From positions 1-32,303 of the forward strand of contig CAIOZF010000215.1 in assembly GCA_903862645.1 (NCBI GenBank): a stretch of DNA of 32,303 nt, read 5' to 3'. The position numbers and the translations under genes are program-made. Numbering within the stretch: position 1 is the stretch's first letter; every line of letters starts with the position of its first letter. Source of the stretch: an uncultured Gammaproteobacteria bacterium. GTDB taxonomy: Bacteria > Pseudomonadota > Gammaproteobacteria > Pseudomonadales > Pseudohongiellaceae. The notes beneath the pieces were generated by a model. The model ran no database searches. It saw only the letters and a program-made list of their open reading frames with translations, and was not told the origin of the DNA. Positions 24,046-32,273 of this stretch are shown here, piece by piece.

Positions 24046-26241
24046 TTACGGCAGCACCAGCGCCACGATACTGGCAGGCTGTCCGCGTGAGCTGACCGCC
24101 ATCACCAGATACTGCTTATCTTCAAGCATATAGGTCATCGGCACACCGGTAACGGTGCCGGGCATCTCAATTCTGGCGACGATATCACCGGTCGCTTTGT
24201 CGTGAGCCCACAGCACGGCGTCTCCCCCAACCCCTTCACCGGCGAACAGCAGCGACTTGGTCAGCACCAGGCCGGAGCGGGTCGGCTTGCCGGTGCGACC
24301 AATATCTACGCCCTGCAGCAGAGGATGGTTCTTGATAGCGGCTGGCGTGTCGCCATTCACCACCTGCCATACTTGGTCACCAGTGGTCATATCGATTGCC
24401 GTGATACGGCCATAGGGAGGCTTGACCAGCGGGATACCGTCCACCGACGGGGTTCGGCTGCCGCCCTGAATATAGGCCATGCTGGAGGCGTCCGGCTCGT
24501 GAGTCAGAGAAAGCACGCTGGTGGCGGTTCGGGACGGAACATAGATCAGACCGGTTTCTGGATCAAAGGCAGAGCCTTCCCAATTGGAGCCACCGGTAGA
24601 GGAAGGCAGGTGCAGCGTTCCCTCGGTGCCATCCTTTGGATCTTGGAACAGTGAGGGCGGCGTAAAGACTGACGTACTGAAACGGAACTTTGAGGCCGCC
24701 TCTTTCGCCTTGGCCAGAATCTCGGGCGTGAAGTCCACCAGATCGTCCTCCTGAAAACCCTGTCGGTCAAATGGCAGAGGCTTGACTGGGAATGGCTGGG
24801 TCAGCGCAGTCCACTCGCCAGGCACATCGGTGCCAGGTACCGGGCGCTCTTCCACGGGGAACAGCGGTGTACCCGTGGCACGATCGAAAAGAAACAGGTG
24901 GGACTGCTTGAGCGTCTGGATCACAGTCTTGCGGCCATCCGGCAAGTCCGCCAGGATTGGCGCAGAAGGGGTGTCCCAGTCCCAGACGTCATGGTGAGTC
25001 GTCTGGAAGTGCCAGACTTTTTCGCCGGTTTTGTAGTTCACTGCCACAGTGGAGCTGGAGAACAGGTTGTTGCCTGGACGGTCACCACCGTAACGGTCGC
25101 CCGTAGCAGCCTCGACCGGCAGAAACACTACCCCCAGATCTTCGTCAGCCGACATCGGCGCCCAGACACCGGCATTCCCGGTGAACTCGGCTCCCGCCAA
25201 CCAGGACTCATACCCCTCCTCACCCGGCTCCGGAATGGTCTTGAAGGTCCACAGCAGTTGTCCAGTGGTGGCATCAAAGCCACGGATATCGCCCTTAACA
25301 TTACTCGCAGAAATCGGACGCATGCCGACCAGGTGCGCCGCGCCTGCGATCACGACACCATCGACCGCCATTGGCATGAAGGACATGCCGATATCCAGAT
25401 CTTCACGCCCAGGGCCACGGCGCAGACCCTGCTGCAGATCTACCCAGCCCTTGTCGCCAAAAGTCTCGATCTCACGACCGCTCGCAGCATCCAGGGCCAC
25501 CAAATAGTAGCCGGGGGTCATCACGTAAATGGTCTCCTGGCCATTGTTTTTGTAATAAGTCAGGCCCTTGCCTGAGCCCTTGCGCGGCGCCGCGTCGAAA
25601 CGGATACCCTCATCGGGACGCCACATCCACAACATCTGGCCGCTGATGGCATCAAGCGCCACAACGTTGCGAGTAGCACCAGCCGTCAGGAACAGACGGC
25701 CACCGACCATCAGAGGAGTCGTGACACTGGTGGACTCCGGCTCGGGGCCAAACGGACCCGTGTCGAAGGACCAAGCTTCAATCAGAGTGGCTACGTTGGA
25801 GGCGTTGATCTGATCCAGCGGCGCATAGCGGTTGGCAGCATTGGTGCCATTGAAGGCCGTCCACTCAAACGTATCACCGCTGGTCGCAGCGACAGCGGCC
25901 GGAGTGATGGGCAGGGCGGTAAGGGCTTCAGCAGAAAGTGCGACGCCCGCTATCGGGACGCCGCCGTTTTGCAACAAGAAGGCGGTCACATCCATGTATT
26001 CGTTATTGGTCAGAGAGCCAGGCGTCTCGGCAGGCATGGTGGTACGAATGAAGTTGAAAAGATCACCACCGGTGCGGCCTGACCAGTTGGTACGAACACG
26101 CGCATCCATGTCCACTGGCACATGGCAGCGGGAACATTCGGCTTCAAAAACAGCCTGGCCGCGATCAACACTCGCATCCTGCCCGTAGGCCGACGCAATG
26201 CCGAAGGCGCTGAGAATCAGGAATAACACCGATCTTCGCAC
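24046..26241 (-). CDS. PQQ-dependent dehydrogenase with N-terminal cytochrome c domain
   Basis: The 731-residue protein carries a signal peptide (MRRSVLFLILSAFGIASAYG), a mono-haem cytochrome c domain (CSRCH at 36-40; TTMPAETPGSLTNNEYMDVTAFLL), then an eight-bladed quinoprotein propeller (FNGTNAANRYAPLDQINASN, SVTTPLMVGGRLFLT, GVVFLPVEAATGDRYGGDRPG, HHDVWDWDTPSAPILADLPDG). It resembles membrane-glucose-dehydrogenase-like quinoproteins more than methanol dehydrogenases; the vicinal Cys pair of alcohol dehydrogenases is not seen. The substrate is probably an alcohol or sugar. GTG at 26241 is chosen because AGGAGAG sits 5-6 nt upstream; GTG at 26256 would place that ribosome site inside the gene. 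Cytochrome at the N- rather than the C-terminus is a notable order. Confidence 0.85.
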   Translation of the reverse strand: MRRSVLFLILSAFGIASAYGQDASVDRGQAVFEAECSRCHVPVDMDARVRTNWSGRTGGDLFNFIRTTMPAETPGSLTNNEYMDVTAFLLQNGGVPIAGVALSAEALTALPITPAAVAATSGDTFEWTAFNGTNAANRYAPLDQINASNVATLIEAWSFDTGPFGPEPESTSVTTPLMVGGRLFLTAGATRNVVALDAISGQMLWMWRPDEGIRFDAAPRKGSGKGLTYYKNNGQETIYVMTPGYYLVALDAASGREIETFGDKGWVDLQQGLRRGPGREDLDIGMSFMPMAVDGVVIAGAAHLVGMRPISASNVKGDIRGFDATTGQLLWTFKTIPEPGEEGYESWLAGAEFTGNAGVWAPMSADEDLGVVFLPVEAATGDRYGGDRPGNNLFSSSTVAVNYKTGEKVWHFQTTHHDVWDWDTPSAPILADLPDGRKTVIQTLKQSHLFLFDRATGTPLFPVEERPVPGTDVPGEWTALTQPFPVKPLPFDRQGFQEDDLVDFTPEILAKAKEAASKFRFSTSVFTPPSLFQDPKDGTEGTLHLPSSTGGSNWEGSAFDPETGLIYVPSRTATSVLSLTHEPDASSMAYIQGGSRTPSVDGIPLVKPPYGRITAIDMTTGDQVWQVVNGDTPAAIKNHPLLQGVDIGRTGKPTRSGLVLTKSLLFAGEGVGGDAVLWAHDKATGDIVARIEMPGTVTGVPMTYMLEDKQYLVMAVSSRGQPASIVALVLP

Positions 26242-26256
26242 TAAAACTCTCCTCAC

Positions 26257-26738
26257 TTGAAACTGGTATTGAAAAAATTCCTAAGCATCAATGTGAATTT
26301 TTGGCTCCGGCAACGGGGTAGATAGTAACGTTTTTCTCGATAGTCGAATAGCAGCCGACCCCATCAGTCATCGTCGGACCACAGGGCTTCCAAAGCGACT
26401 GAGCTTTGATTTTGCCGGTTGCGTTAGGAAAAAGTGTGGAGTAGAACAGGCTCAGCGTGTAAGGAAACTATGCTCTATTCGAATAACCCGAGGCGATCAG
26501 ACATGAACAAGGAGTATGTGATGATTGCAGACCGCAGTATCGCCAAAATATTCACCTGATCAACAATTGCAAACATTGACGCCGCTGCGCAATCATCTGA
26601 GCACGGATTGCGTCAGGCTGATTGCGTGAGAACTCAACAAAAATCTAGTCCACGAGTCGAAAGACGAAACCCTGGTACGCCTGCAGACAAGTAACACAAA
26701 CTGAGATCCTGCACCCATTCCCAATATCGAGACCGACG
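26257..26738. other. Intergenic region between divergent genes; only small structures seen
   Basis: No convincing gene lies here. An inverted repeat CGCAATC (26588-26594) / GATTGCG (26606-26612) is followed by another GATTGCGT at 26620. An 18-codon ORF (26503-26559) is listed separately. Promoters for the PQQ dehydrogenase and yjdM presumably lie here, but I found no clear -35/-10 pair. Confidence 0.5.
26503..26559 (+). pseudogene. Possible N-terminal remnant of a host-attachment-type protein
   Basis: ATG to TGA encodes only MNKEYVMIADRSIAKIFT. The pattern W/Y-V-x-V/I-A-D-x-x-x-A-R/K-I-F resembles the N-terminus of the host attachment protein family (AtsA-like). GAGGCG lies about 10 nt upstream. 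With 18 residues this could be chance, and no continuation is visible in other frames. Confidence 0.2.
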
Positions 26739-27080
26739 ATGTCTGACTTGCCGAAATGCCCCCACTGCGCTTCCGAATATACCTATGAGAATGGCGATCT
26801 GTATGTGTGTCCCGAGTGCGCCCACGAATGGCCCACCGCGGCAGCGACCAATACCGGCGATGAACCTCGTGTTATCAAGGACGCCAATGGCAACGTGCTG
26901 CAAGATGGCGACTCTGTTACCGTCATCAAAGATCTGAAGATCAAGGGCACCTCACTGGTCGTCAAGGTCGGCACCAAGGTGAAAAATATCCGCCTGGTGG
27001 AGGGTGATCACGACATCGACTGCAAGATTGATGGCATTGGTGCCATGGGTCTTAAGTCTGAGTTTGTCCGCAAGGCCTGA
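26739..27080 (+). CDS. yjdM: YjdM/PhnA-type zinc-ribbon protein
   Basis: The 113-residue protein matches YjdM (formerly PhnA) along its length. It has an N-terminal zinc ribbon with CPHC (7-10) and CPEC (24-27), then the KOW/SH3-like C-terminal domain: [20 protein letters not shown] and [20 protein letters not shown], ending [18 protein letters not shown]. Despite its history with phosphonate metabolism the E. coli protein is not required for it, and the role is unknown. No phn genes are nearby. Only a weak purine stretch (CGAG) precedes the ATG. Confidence 0.93.
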   Translation: MSDLPKCPHCASEYTYENGDLYVCPECAHEWPTAAATNTGDEPRVIKDANGNVLQDGDSVTVIKDLKIKGTSLVVKVGTKVKNIRLVEGDHDIDCKIDGIGAMGLKSEFVRKA

Positions 27081-27145
27081 TCCCCTCACCGGCTCACTCA
27101 GTTTGACAACTATCAGCAAGCTCTTTGCACAGGGGTCGCAGCGCC

Positions 27146-27856
27146 ATGTCATCCGGCAGTCATCGTCTCGACCGCTTCCTCAGCAGGTCGCTAAGCATCA
27201 ATCGCCGTGATGTAAAACCATTGCTGGCACAAGGCCGCATCCTTGTCGATCAGCAGCCTGTCATCGGTGTCGAACAACTGGTGGACGCTTTCTCCCAAAT
27301 TGTTTTCGATGGGAGGGTTCTGCAGTCCCGGCTACCCGTTTACCTCATGCTTCACAAGCCGGTCGGTATTCTCAGCGCAACCAGCGATCCACAACACCCT
27401 ACCGTGATCGATTTGCTGCATAGAGAGGACAAGACCGATCTGCATATCGTCGGACGCCTGGACCGTGGCTCATCCGGCCTGCTTCTGCTGACCAATGACG
27501 GTCGCTGGTCCCGAGCCTTGATGGCACCGGAGCACAACGTCGCCAAGGTCTACCTCGTCACCGTCGCGAACCCACTGACGCCGGACTACGTCCAGGCCTT
27601 CGCCAAAGGCATGTACTTCGGTTACGAAGACATAACCACCCGCCCTGCCACACTGGAAATCCTCGCGGCACGCCTGGCCCGGGTTACCCTTGTGGAGGGG
27701 CGCTATCACCAGATCAAACGCATGTTCGGGCGCTTCCGCAATCCGGTCCTCGGTCTGCATCGGATAGCGATCGGCACACTCTCTTTAGACGCGGCTCGGG
27801 CCACCGGCCAGAGCCGCGACCTAACGCCCACCGAGCTGAGAGGAATACAGGGTTAG
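27146..27856 (+). CDS. RsuA-type 16S rRNA pseudouridine synthase
   Basis: The 236-residue protein has an N-terminal S4 RNA-binding domain (RLDRFLSRSLSINRRDVKPLLAQGRILVD) and the RsuA/RluB/E/F catalytic domain: LMLHKPVGILSATSD, the catalytic GRLDRGSSGLLLLTNDG (aspartate in RLD), and EGRYHQIKRMFGRFRNPVLGLHRI. RsuA makes pseudouridine 516 in 16S rRNA; size and S4 domain fit RsuA best, but RluE/F-like specificity is not excluded. ATG at 27146 has AGGGG about 11 nt upstream; TTG at 27125 would add seven residues with no homology. It follows yjdM by 65 nt. Confidence 0.88.
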   Translation: MSSGSHRLDRFLSRSLSINRRDVKPLLAQGRILVDQQPVIGVEQLVDAFSQIVFDGRVLQSRLPVYLMLHKPVGILSATSDPQHPTVIDLLHREDKTDLHIVGRLDRGSSGLLLLTNDGRWSRALMAPEHNVAKVYLVTVANPLTPDYVQAFAKGMYFGYEDITTRPATLEILAARLARVTLVEGRYHQIKRMFGRFRNPVLGLHRIAIGTLSLDAARATGQSRDLTPTELRGIQG

Positions 27857-27973
27857 GGGGTACGGAAATGCTGGCCGCCAAACCAATTGTGGGAGTAGAA
27901 TCCCAACAGCTGCGCTTCAAACAAATCTGATAGATAATAATCAACAATAAAAAGGCACTAGAGGAGAAACCCC

Positions 27974-29716
27974 ATGAGAACCAACCGCTGGAAGCACGTG
28001 CTGTGTACCGCGATGCTGTCCCTGCTGGCGCTGCCCGCCGCCAATGCTGCCGACCGAATCGGCAACTTTGCGCTGCTGGATACCACCGGCGATTTTCACC
28101 AGCTCAACAAGTACGGTTATCAGAATGCCGTAGTGATCGTCGCGCAGGCCAATGGCTGTGTGGCGAACTACAACCAGAACAACAAGTACAGGCTGATGGA
28201 GACTACCTGGGAAGAAAAGGGCGTCACCTTCATGATGCTGAACGTGGCCGGCGAGAGCCGTGATGCCGTCAAGGCAGAGGCTCAGGCATTCGACTACAGC
28301 TGGCCCGTGCTGCTGGACAGTTCCCAGCTGGTCACCGAATCGCTGGGCATCACCCGCGCTGGCGAGGTCGTCGTGCTGGACCCGGAGCGTCTGCAGATTC
28401 TGTTTCGCGGTGGTGTGGATGTGATCCCACGCGATGATGTCACTCCTCCCGTGACCCATGTAAGCGATGCAATCCAGATCGCTATTGCCGACGGCACTCG
28501 CGACGCAGAGACTGTCGTTACTCAGCCCGATGGCTGCGACGTCAGCTTCCCCGCGAAAGAGATGCACGCTGCCAATACGCCAGACTATACGGCAGACATC
28601 GCGCCCATCCTCAAAGAAAACTGCGTGAACTGCCACCGCGTTGGCGGCATTGCACCGTTCGCGATGGACAGCCATCAGATGGTGATGGGCTGGTCCACCA
28701 TGATCCGCGAGACATTGCTGACCAAGCGCATGCCTCCCGCACAAGTCGACCCGGACATCAATCACTTCTCCAATGCTCGTTACATCAGCAATGAAGACCT
28801 GCAGACTCTGGTGCACTGGATCGACGCTGGCGCTCCACGTGGCACCTCCACGACCGACCCTCTGGAAGGCCTGACCTTCCCGGAAGGTTGGGAACTGGGT
28901 GAACCGGATCTGGTGGTGTATGCCGAAGACTTCGTCGTTCCGCCTACAGGCGTAATCGACTACCGTTACCCGATCATTGACCTGCCGTTTGAAGAAGATG
29001 TCTGGGTCAAGGCTGTGCAATTCGTTCCCACTGAGCGCTCTGTGGTTCACCACATGATCGCCAGTATCGTGGAGCCAGGATACAGCCAGGAGATGGAGTC
29101 CAGTGAGCGTGGTGAAGTGCGCTTCATGGAAGGCTACGCACCCGGCAAGGAACAGGCGACAGTGTTCCCGGAAGGTACCGGCGTGTTCATTCCGAAAGGC
29201 TACAAGATTCGTCTTGACTCACACTACACCACCATGGGCCGCGAAGTACGTGACCGCACCGCAATCGGGATTTACCTCTCCGACGAAGTCCCAGAGCATG
29301 AGTTCCGCACTTACCGTCTGTCTCACGAAGGCAAAAACCTGGTGATTCCGCCCGGCGCCAAAGATCACCGCATGTACGCCAGCTATGTGTTCAATAAAGA
29401 AGTGACCATGTATGCCTTCCGTCCACACATGCACACTCGCGGCAAGGAAATGCGCTTCAAGGTAATCTACCCCGACAACACCACGGCAGAACTGATCAAC
29501 GTGGCCAACTACAACTTCGCCTGGCAGCCTACCTACCGTCTGACAGAGCCGATGGTGCTGCCGGCAGGTTCACGCGTCACCATTGACGGTGCGTTCGACA
29601 ACTCTGAGTACAACCCCGGTGCATGGGATCCTACTGAGGTGTCCAACGGTGGTGAACAGACATGGGATGAAATGTTTGCCGGTTACCTGACCTACACTTA
29701 TAACGACGAGTTGTAA
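27974..29716 (+). CDS. Periplasmic redoxin / cytochrome c / PHM-DBH-like copper monooxygenase fusion
   Basis: This 580-residue exported protein has three modules. After the signal peptide (cut near 26) a thioredoxin-fold redoxin domain (27-190) carries a single active-site-like Cys (GCVANY, C62) rather than CxxC. A mono-haem domain follows, with CVNCH at 217-221 and Met253 (TKRMPPAQ) as possible axial ligand. The third part has the complete copper-ligand pattern of PHM/DBH: H359-H360 (SVVHHM), H417 (LDSHYT), H485 and H487 (RPHMHTRGKEM) and M567 (TWDEMFAGYL). It is a more distant relative of the pair at 17.7-20.9 kb. Oxygen-dependent hydroxylation of an unknown substrate, fed by haem, is inferred. 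GAGGAG lies 8 nt before the ATG. A strong terminator follows. Confidence 0.82.
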   Translation: MRTNRWKHVLCTAMLSLLALPAANAADRIGNFALLDTTGDFHQLNKYGYQNAVVIVAQANGCVANYNQNNKYRLMETTWEEKGVTFMMLNVAGESRDAVKAEAQAFDYSWPVLLDSSQLVTESLGITRAGEVVVLDPERLQILFRGGVDVIPRDDVTPPVTHVSDAIQIAIADGTRDAETVVTQPDGCDVSFPAKEMHAANTPDYTADIAPILKENCVNCHRVGGIAPFAMDSHQMVMGWSTMIRETLLTKRMPPAQVDPDINHFSNARYISNEDLQTLVHWIDAGAPRGTSTTDPLEGLTFPEGWELGEPDLVVYAEDFVVPPTGVIDYRYPIIDLPFEEDVWVKAVQFVPTERSVVHHMIASIVEPGYSQEMESSERGEVRFMEGYAPGKEQATVFPEGTGVFIPKGYKIRLDSHYTTMGREVRDRTAIGIYLSDEVPEHEFRTYRLSHEGKNLVIPPGAKDHRMYASYVFNKEVTMYAFRPHMHTRGKEMRFKVIYPDNTTAELINVANYNFAWQPTYRLTEPMVLPAGSRVTIDGAFDNSEYNPGAWDPTEVSNGGEQTWDEMFAGYLTYTYNDEL

Positions 29717-29740
29717 GCAGGCGTTAGAAGACGGACGAAC

Positions 29741-29778
29741 AAAAAAGGGCCAGCGCATAAGTGCGCTGTCCCTTTTTT
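29741..29778 (+). terminator. Intrinsic terminator of the redoxin-haem-copper gene
   Basis: A 17-bp stem with one mismatch (AAAAAAGGGCCAGCGCA against TGCGCTGTCCCTTTTTT) and a 4-nt loop ends in eight T. The A-tract on the left lets it act in both directions, so it may also end the minus-strand sulfur operon that stops at 29829. Confidence 0.88.
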
Positions 29779-29828
29779 TTCGCCAGCACGCTGACTCATA
29801 TAGATACAGGGCTATCCTTCAGATCACT

Positions 29829-30023
29829 TCAAGGCTGGGTGCAGTGCGCCCCGCTGGGGGCTTCGCCGGAACCCAGTGCAACTAAGGGCGGCGCGTTGAA
29901 AGGATTGATCGGAGTGGATTCCGCGTTGTCGACAATCAACAGCAAGAGGATAAATCCCAATGCGAACGTCCCTACCAGTGGCCGCCCGGGGAGCTTTTCT
30001 TGTGACTTGTTTGAGTCGCTCAT
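29829..30023 (-). CDS. Small membrane protein (64 residues) coupled to YeeE/YedE
   Basis: The ATG at 30023 overlaps the TGA of the YeeE/YedE gene by the ATGA arrangement, good evidence that it is translated. The product has a basic N-terminus, one hydrophobic helix (LVGTFALGFILLLLIV, 16-31) and an exported or periplasmic tail ending PPLVALGSGEAPSGAHCTQP with a lone Cys61 near the C-terminus. I do not recognise a characterised family; the LGSGxAPxGxHC ending seems familiar from small uncharacterised proteobacterial proteins, but this is memory only. The conserved-looking Cys beside a sulfur transporter suggests a sulfur-related role. Confidence 0.65.
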   Translation of the reverse strand: MSDSNKSQEKLPGRPLVGTFALGFILLLLIVDNAESTPINPFNAPPLVALGSGEAPSGAHCTQP

Positions 30024-31171
30024 GAACCTTGTCCGCCTGTTGCCATTCCTCTGCTTACTGCAGCCGCACGCATCAGGCGGGGCCGCAACTGCAACCCCGC
30101 ATACGAACCCGCAAATGCCGCTACAAACCACACCCAGCCGTGCAGACTACCGGTGGAGACACCGCTGAAGAAAGCGCCAACATTGCAGCCCAGCGCCACC
30201 CTGGCGCTGTAGCCCATGATCACACCTGCCAGCAACACCAAGCCCCAGCTGGTGGCGCTTAGTGCTGCAACCTGCGGATCGGGGCTGGGTTTCCAGCGCA
30301 TGGCGAGAAATGCCCCGGCCAACAGTCCGATATTCGTCAGCGAAGTCACATCGGTCAGCACGCTTTGCTGCAGGCGCACAGCATGCCCCGAGCTCGACCA
30401 GAACGTAGATGCCGCCACATCCATCCCGGCTGCCTGCGCAAACTTGGCGCCCCACAACCCCAGACCGTAGACGACTCCCCAGGATTGACCGGCGATGACA
30501 AGATTGAGCAGCGCGAGCGCGGCAATCAGTACTGCCGCCAACCACAGTCGTCGAGGAATCCGGCGCTTCTCCGGCGCCGAGCGAGAGTACACGAGAGTAC
30601 TCAGCCCGGCCAGGCCGAACAGGGTCACGCCCAGTCCTGCCCCATTACCGAAGAGACCCTGCAGCGTGTAGACAGGCAGACTTCCCAGCCCCGTCCACCA
30701 TGGCAGATGCAGCGTCCCGAAAAAGCTGCCGGCAATAAAACCGAACAGCGCGACAAGGGCGAGGAGATTGCCGCTGCCGGCATTCACGAGAGTACCAGAG
30801 CCGCAGCCCATGACTATCTGCATCATGGCACCGAAGACAAAAGCGAAAGCGATCATCGCGACGCCCACTGGCGCATGGGCGCCGGTCAGTTCTTCGGGAA
30901 ATGTCGCAAGCAAAGGAAAAGCAACCAGGGCGGTGAGACCAATGGCGAGAAACTGTGCGAGCAGCCCGCGGCCATCGCGCTCGGTGACCATCACCCGCCA
31001 GGGACCGGCAAACCCAAAGCGAAGCCCTTCAAGCACCAGCCCGAGGCCAAGTCCGACCAGCATCAGCAGAGCCGCACGCGGGCCTGCAGTGGCAAAACTG
31101 CCCACCACCAGCACCATTCCCAGAAGCACCAGACCCGCACGGCGGGCTGAAATTGGCAACACAGCGCTCAT
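30020..31171 (-). CDS. YeeE/YedE family sulfur-compound transporter
   Basis: The 383-residue polytopic membrane protein belongs to the YeeE/YedE (TsuA, thiosulfate uptake) family. Its two inverted halves each carry the family cysteine motif: MQIVMGCGSGTLVNAGSGN in the first and ARVALGCNVGAFFSGVSTGS in the second, the residues thought to pass thiosulfate by transient S-S-H contacts. Start is ATG at 31171, 3 nt after the rhodanese gene stop, and the 64-residue gene overlaps its end, so the order is rhodanese, transporter, small protein in one operon. Substrate could be thiosulfate or a related sulfane-sulfur compound. The presence of an exported rhodanese upstream supports a sulfur role. Confidence 0.9.
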   Translation of the reverse strand: MSAVLPISARRAGLVLLGMVLVVGSFATAGPRAALLMLVGLGLGLVLEGLRFGFAGPWRVMVTERDGRGLLAQFLAIGLTALVAFPLLATFPEELTGAHAPVGVAMIAFAFVFGAMMQIVMGCGSGTLVNAGSGNLLALVALFGFIAGSFFGTLHLPWWTGLGSLPVYTLQGLFGNGAGLGVTLFGLAGLSTLVYSRSAPEKRRIPRRLWLAAVLIAALALLNLVIAGQSWGVVYGLGLWGAKFAQAAGMDVAASTFWSSSGHAVRLQQSVLTDVTSLTNIGLLAGAFLAMRWKPSPDPQVAALSATSWGLVLLAGVIMGYSARVALGCNVGAFFSGVSTGSLHGWVWFVAAFAGSYAGLQLRPRLMRAAAVSRGMATGGQGS

Positions 31172-31174
31172 GAA

Positions 31175-32134
31175 TCAGGATCCCAGCAGTTCGTTGAACC
31201 AGCCTTTGGTCATATCCCAGTAGATCTTGACGCGGCTGGGTTGGTTATCCATGGGGCGATCGGCCAGAGACCACTCGGCCATGCTCTCGGCGTAAAGGCG
31301 GGTATTGGGCACGCCCTGCAGTTCGCTCATGACGAACCAGTTAACGGAGGCCTGATGCCCGGTATTGCAGAATGACACCGTCAAGGGAGATTCCGCCATT
31401 GGATAACTGGAAAGTATGCTGCTTCGCTGCGGCATGTCCTTCAGGCGATTACCATCGAACCATGATTCGAAGCTGAGGTTACCTGCACCGCGAATAGTGC
31501 CAGGGCGCCCTGCAGAGGATTGCAGGCCTTTGAAGAAGCCCTCCGGTCGGGCGTCGATCAGGCGGGCACTGCCTTCGCTGACCAGCGTCTCCACCTCGGT
31601 GGTGCTGACTCGCCATTTGTCACTCCACTGCGGCACAAAACTGGAGGGAGCAATCTGATCTGCCACACTGCTGATAGGCAGGCCTGCCTCGATCCAGGCA
31701 GCAAAACCGCCGTTGACCACGGCCAGGTCGGAGATGCCCAGGGATTTCAATGTCCAGTACACACGAGTTGCGGTGCCCATATCAGCCGGGTTGGTCCCCT
31801 GATGCACGATGGCGACGGGAGTATCGGCGTTGATGCCAAGGCTCTGCACGAGCGCGGCCAGCTTCTCTACCGCAGGCAGAGCACCGGGGTTCTCCTGCGG
31901 ACCTCGCCACTGCGGGTACGGAGCGTTGGCGGCGCCAGGGATGTGGCTCGCAGCAAAATCTCCGGTGACATGAATGACACGCAAGGATCGTGAACCACCC
32001 ATGATGGCTGCCAGCTCGGTGGGTTCGAGCAGCGGCTTCCAGCCCGGCGGCGCGGCGTACACAGTCAGTGGAAAGGCAGTTGTCAGCAGGCTGAGGAACA
32101 GGAAGCCGAGGCCAATTCGTATGGTTTTGAGCAT
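31175..32134 (-). CDS. Exported tandem-rhodanese sulfurtransferase
   Basis: The 319-residue protein has a signal peptide (MLKTIRIGLGFLFLSLLTTA...VYA, cut near 28) and two rhodanese domains. In the first (about 35-155) the active-site loop reads VAIVHQGTNPADMG, with His111 where Cys is needed, so it is inactive. The second (about 175-300) has the cysteine: VSFCNTGHQAS, Cys256. This inactive-active order is standard for thiosulfate sulfurtransferases. GAGGTG precedes ATG 32134 by about 10 nt; the upstream in-frame ATG at 32224 would bury the signal peptide. It leads the YeeE/YedE operon, so periplasmic sulfane sulfur produced or bound here may be handed to the transporter (inference). Confidence 0.88.
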   Translation of the reverse strand: MLKTIRIGLGFLFLSLLTTAFPLTVYAAPPGWKPLLEPTELAAIMGGSRSLRVIHVTGDFAASHIPGAANAPYPQWRGPQENPGALPAVEKLAALVQSLGINADTPVAIVHQGTNPADMGTATRVYWTLKSLGISDLAVVNGGFAAWIEAGLPISSVADQIAPSSFVPQWSDKWRVSTTEVETLVSEGSARLIDARPEGFFKGLQSSAGRPGTIRGAGNLSFESWFDGNRLKDMPQRSSILSSYPMAESPLTVSFCNTGHQASVNWFVMSELQGVPNTRLYAESMAEWSLADRPMDNQPSRVKIYWDMTKGWFNELLGS

Positions 32135-32273
32135 GGGTGAATTACACCTCTTGATGTTGTGAGTGTGGCGATGCGCCTTGTTTACCATAGTCCTCGCAGG
32201 ATGAGAATGCGCGAGCGAAAACATACCTCAGTAAGGCTATCATATCTGCCTGTAAACCAACGAGATCCCCCAG

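Noticed and set aside
27888-27907. Imperfect hairpin TGTGGGA...TCCCAACA as a terminator of the pseudouridine synthase gene
   Set aside because: The stem is short with one mismatch and no T-tract follows, so it cannot be supported as a terminator.
27941-29053. A 370-codon minus-strand open frame
   Set aside because: It is antisense to the redoxin-haem-copper gene and lacks any domain.
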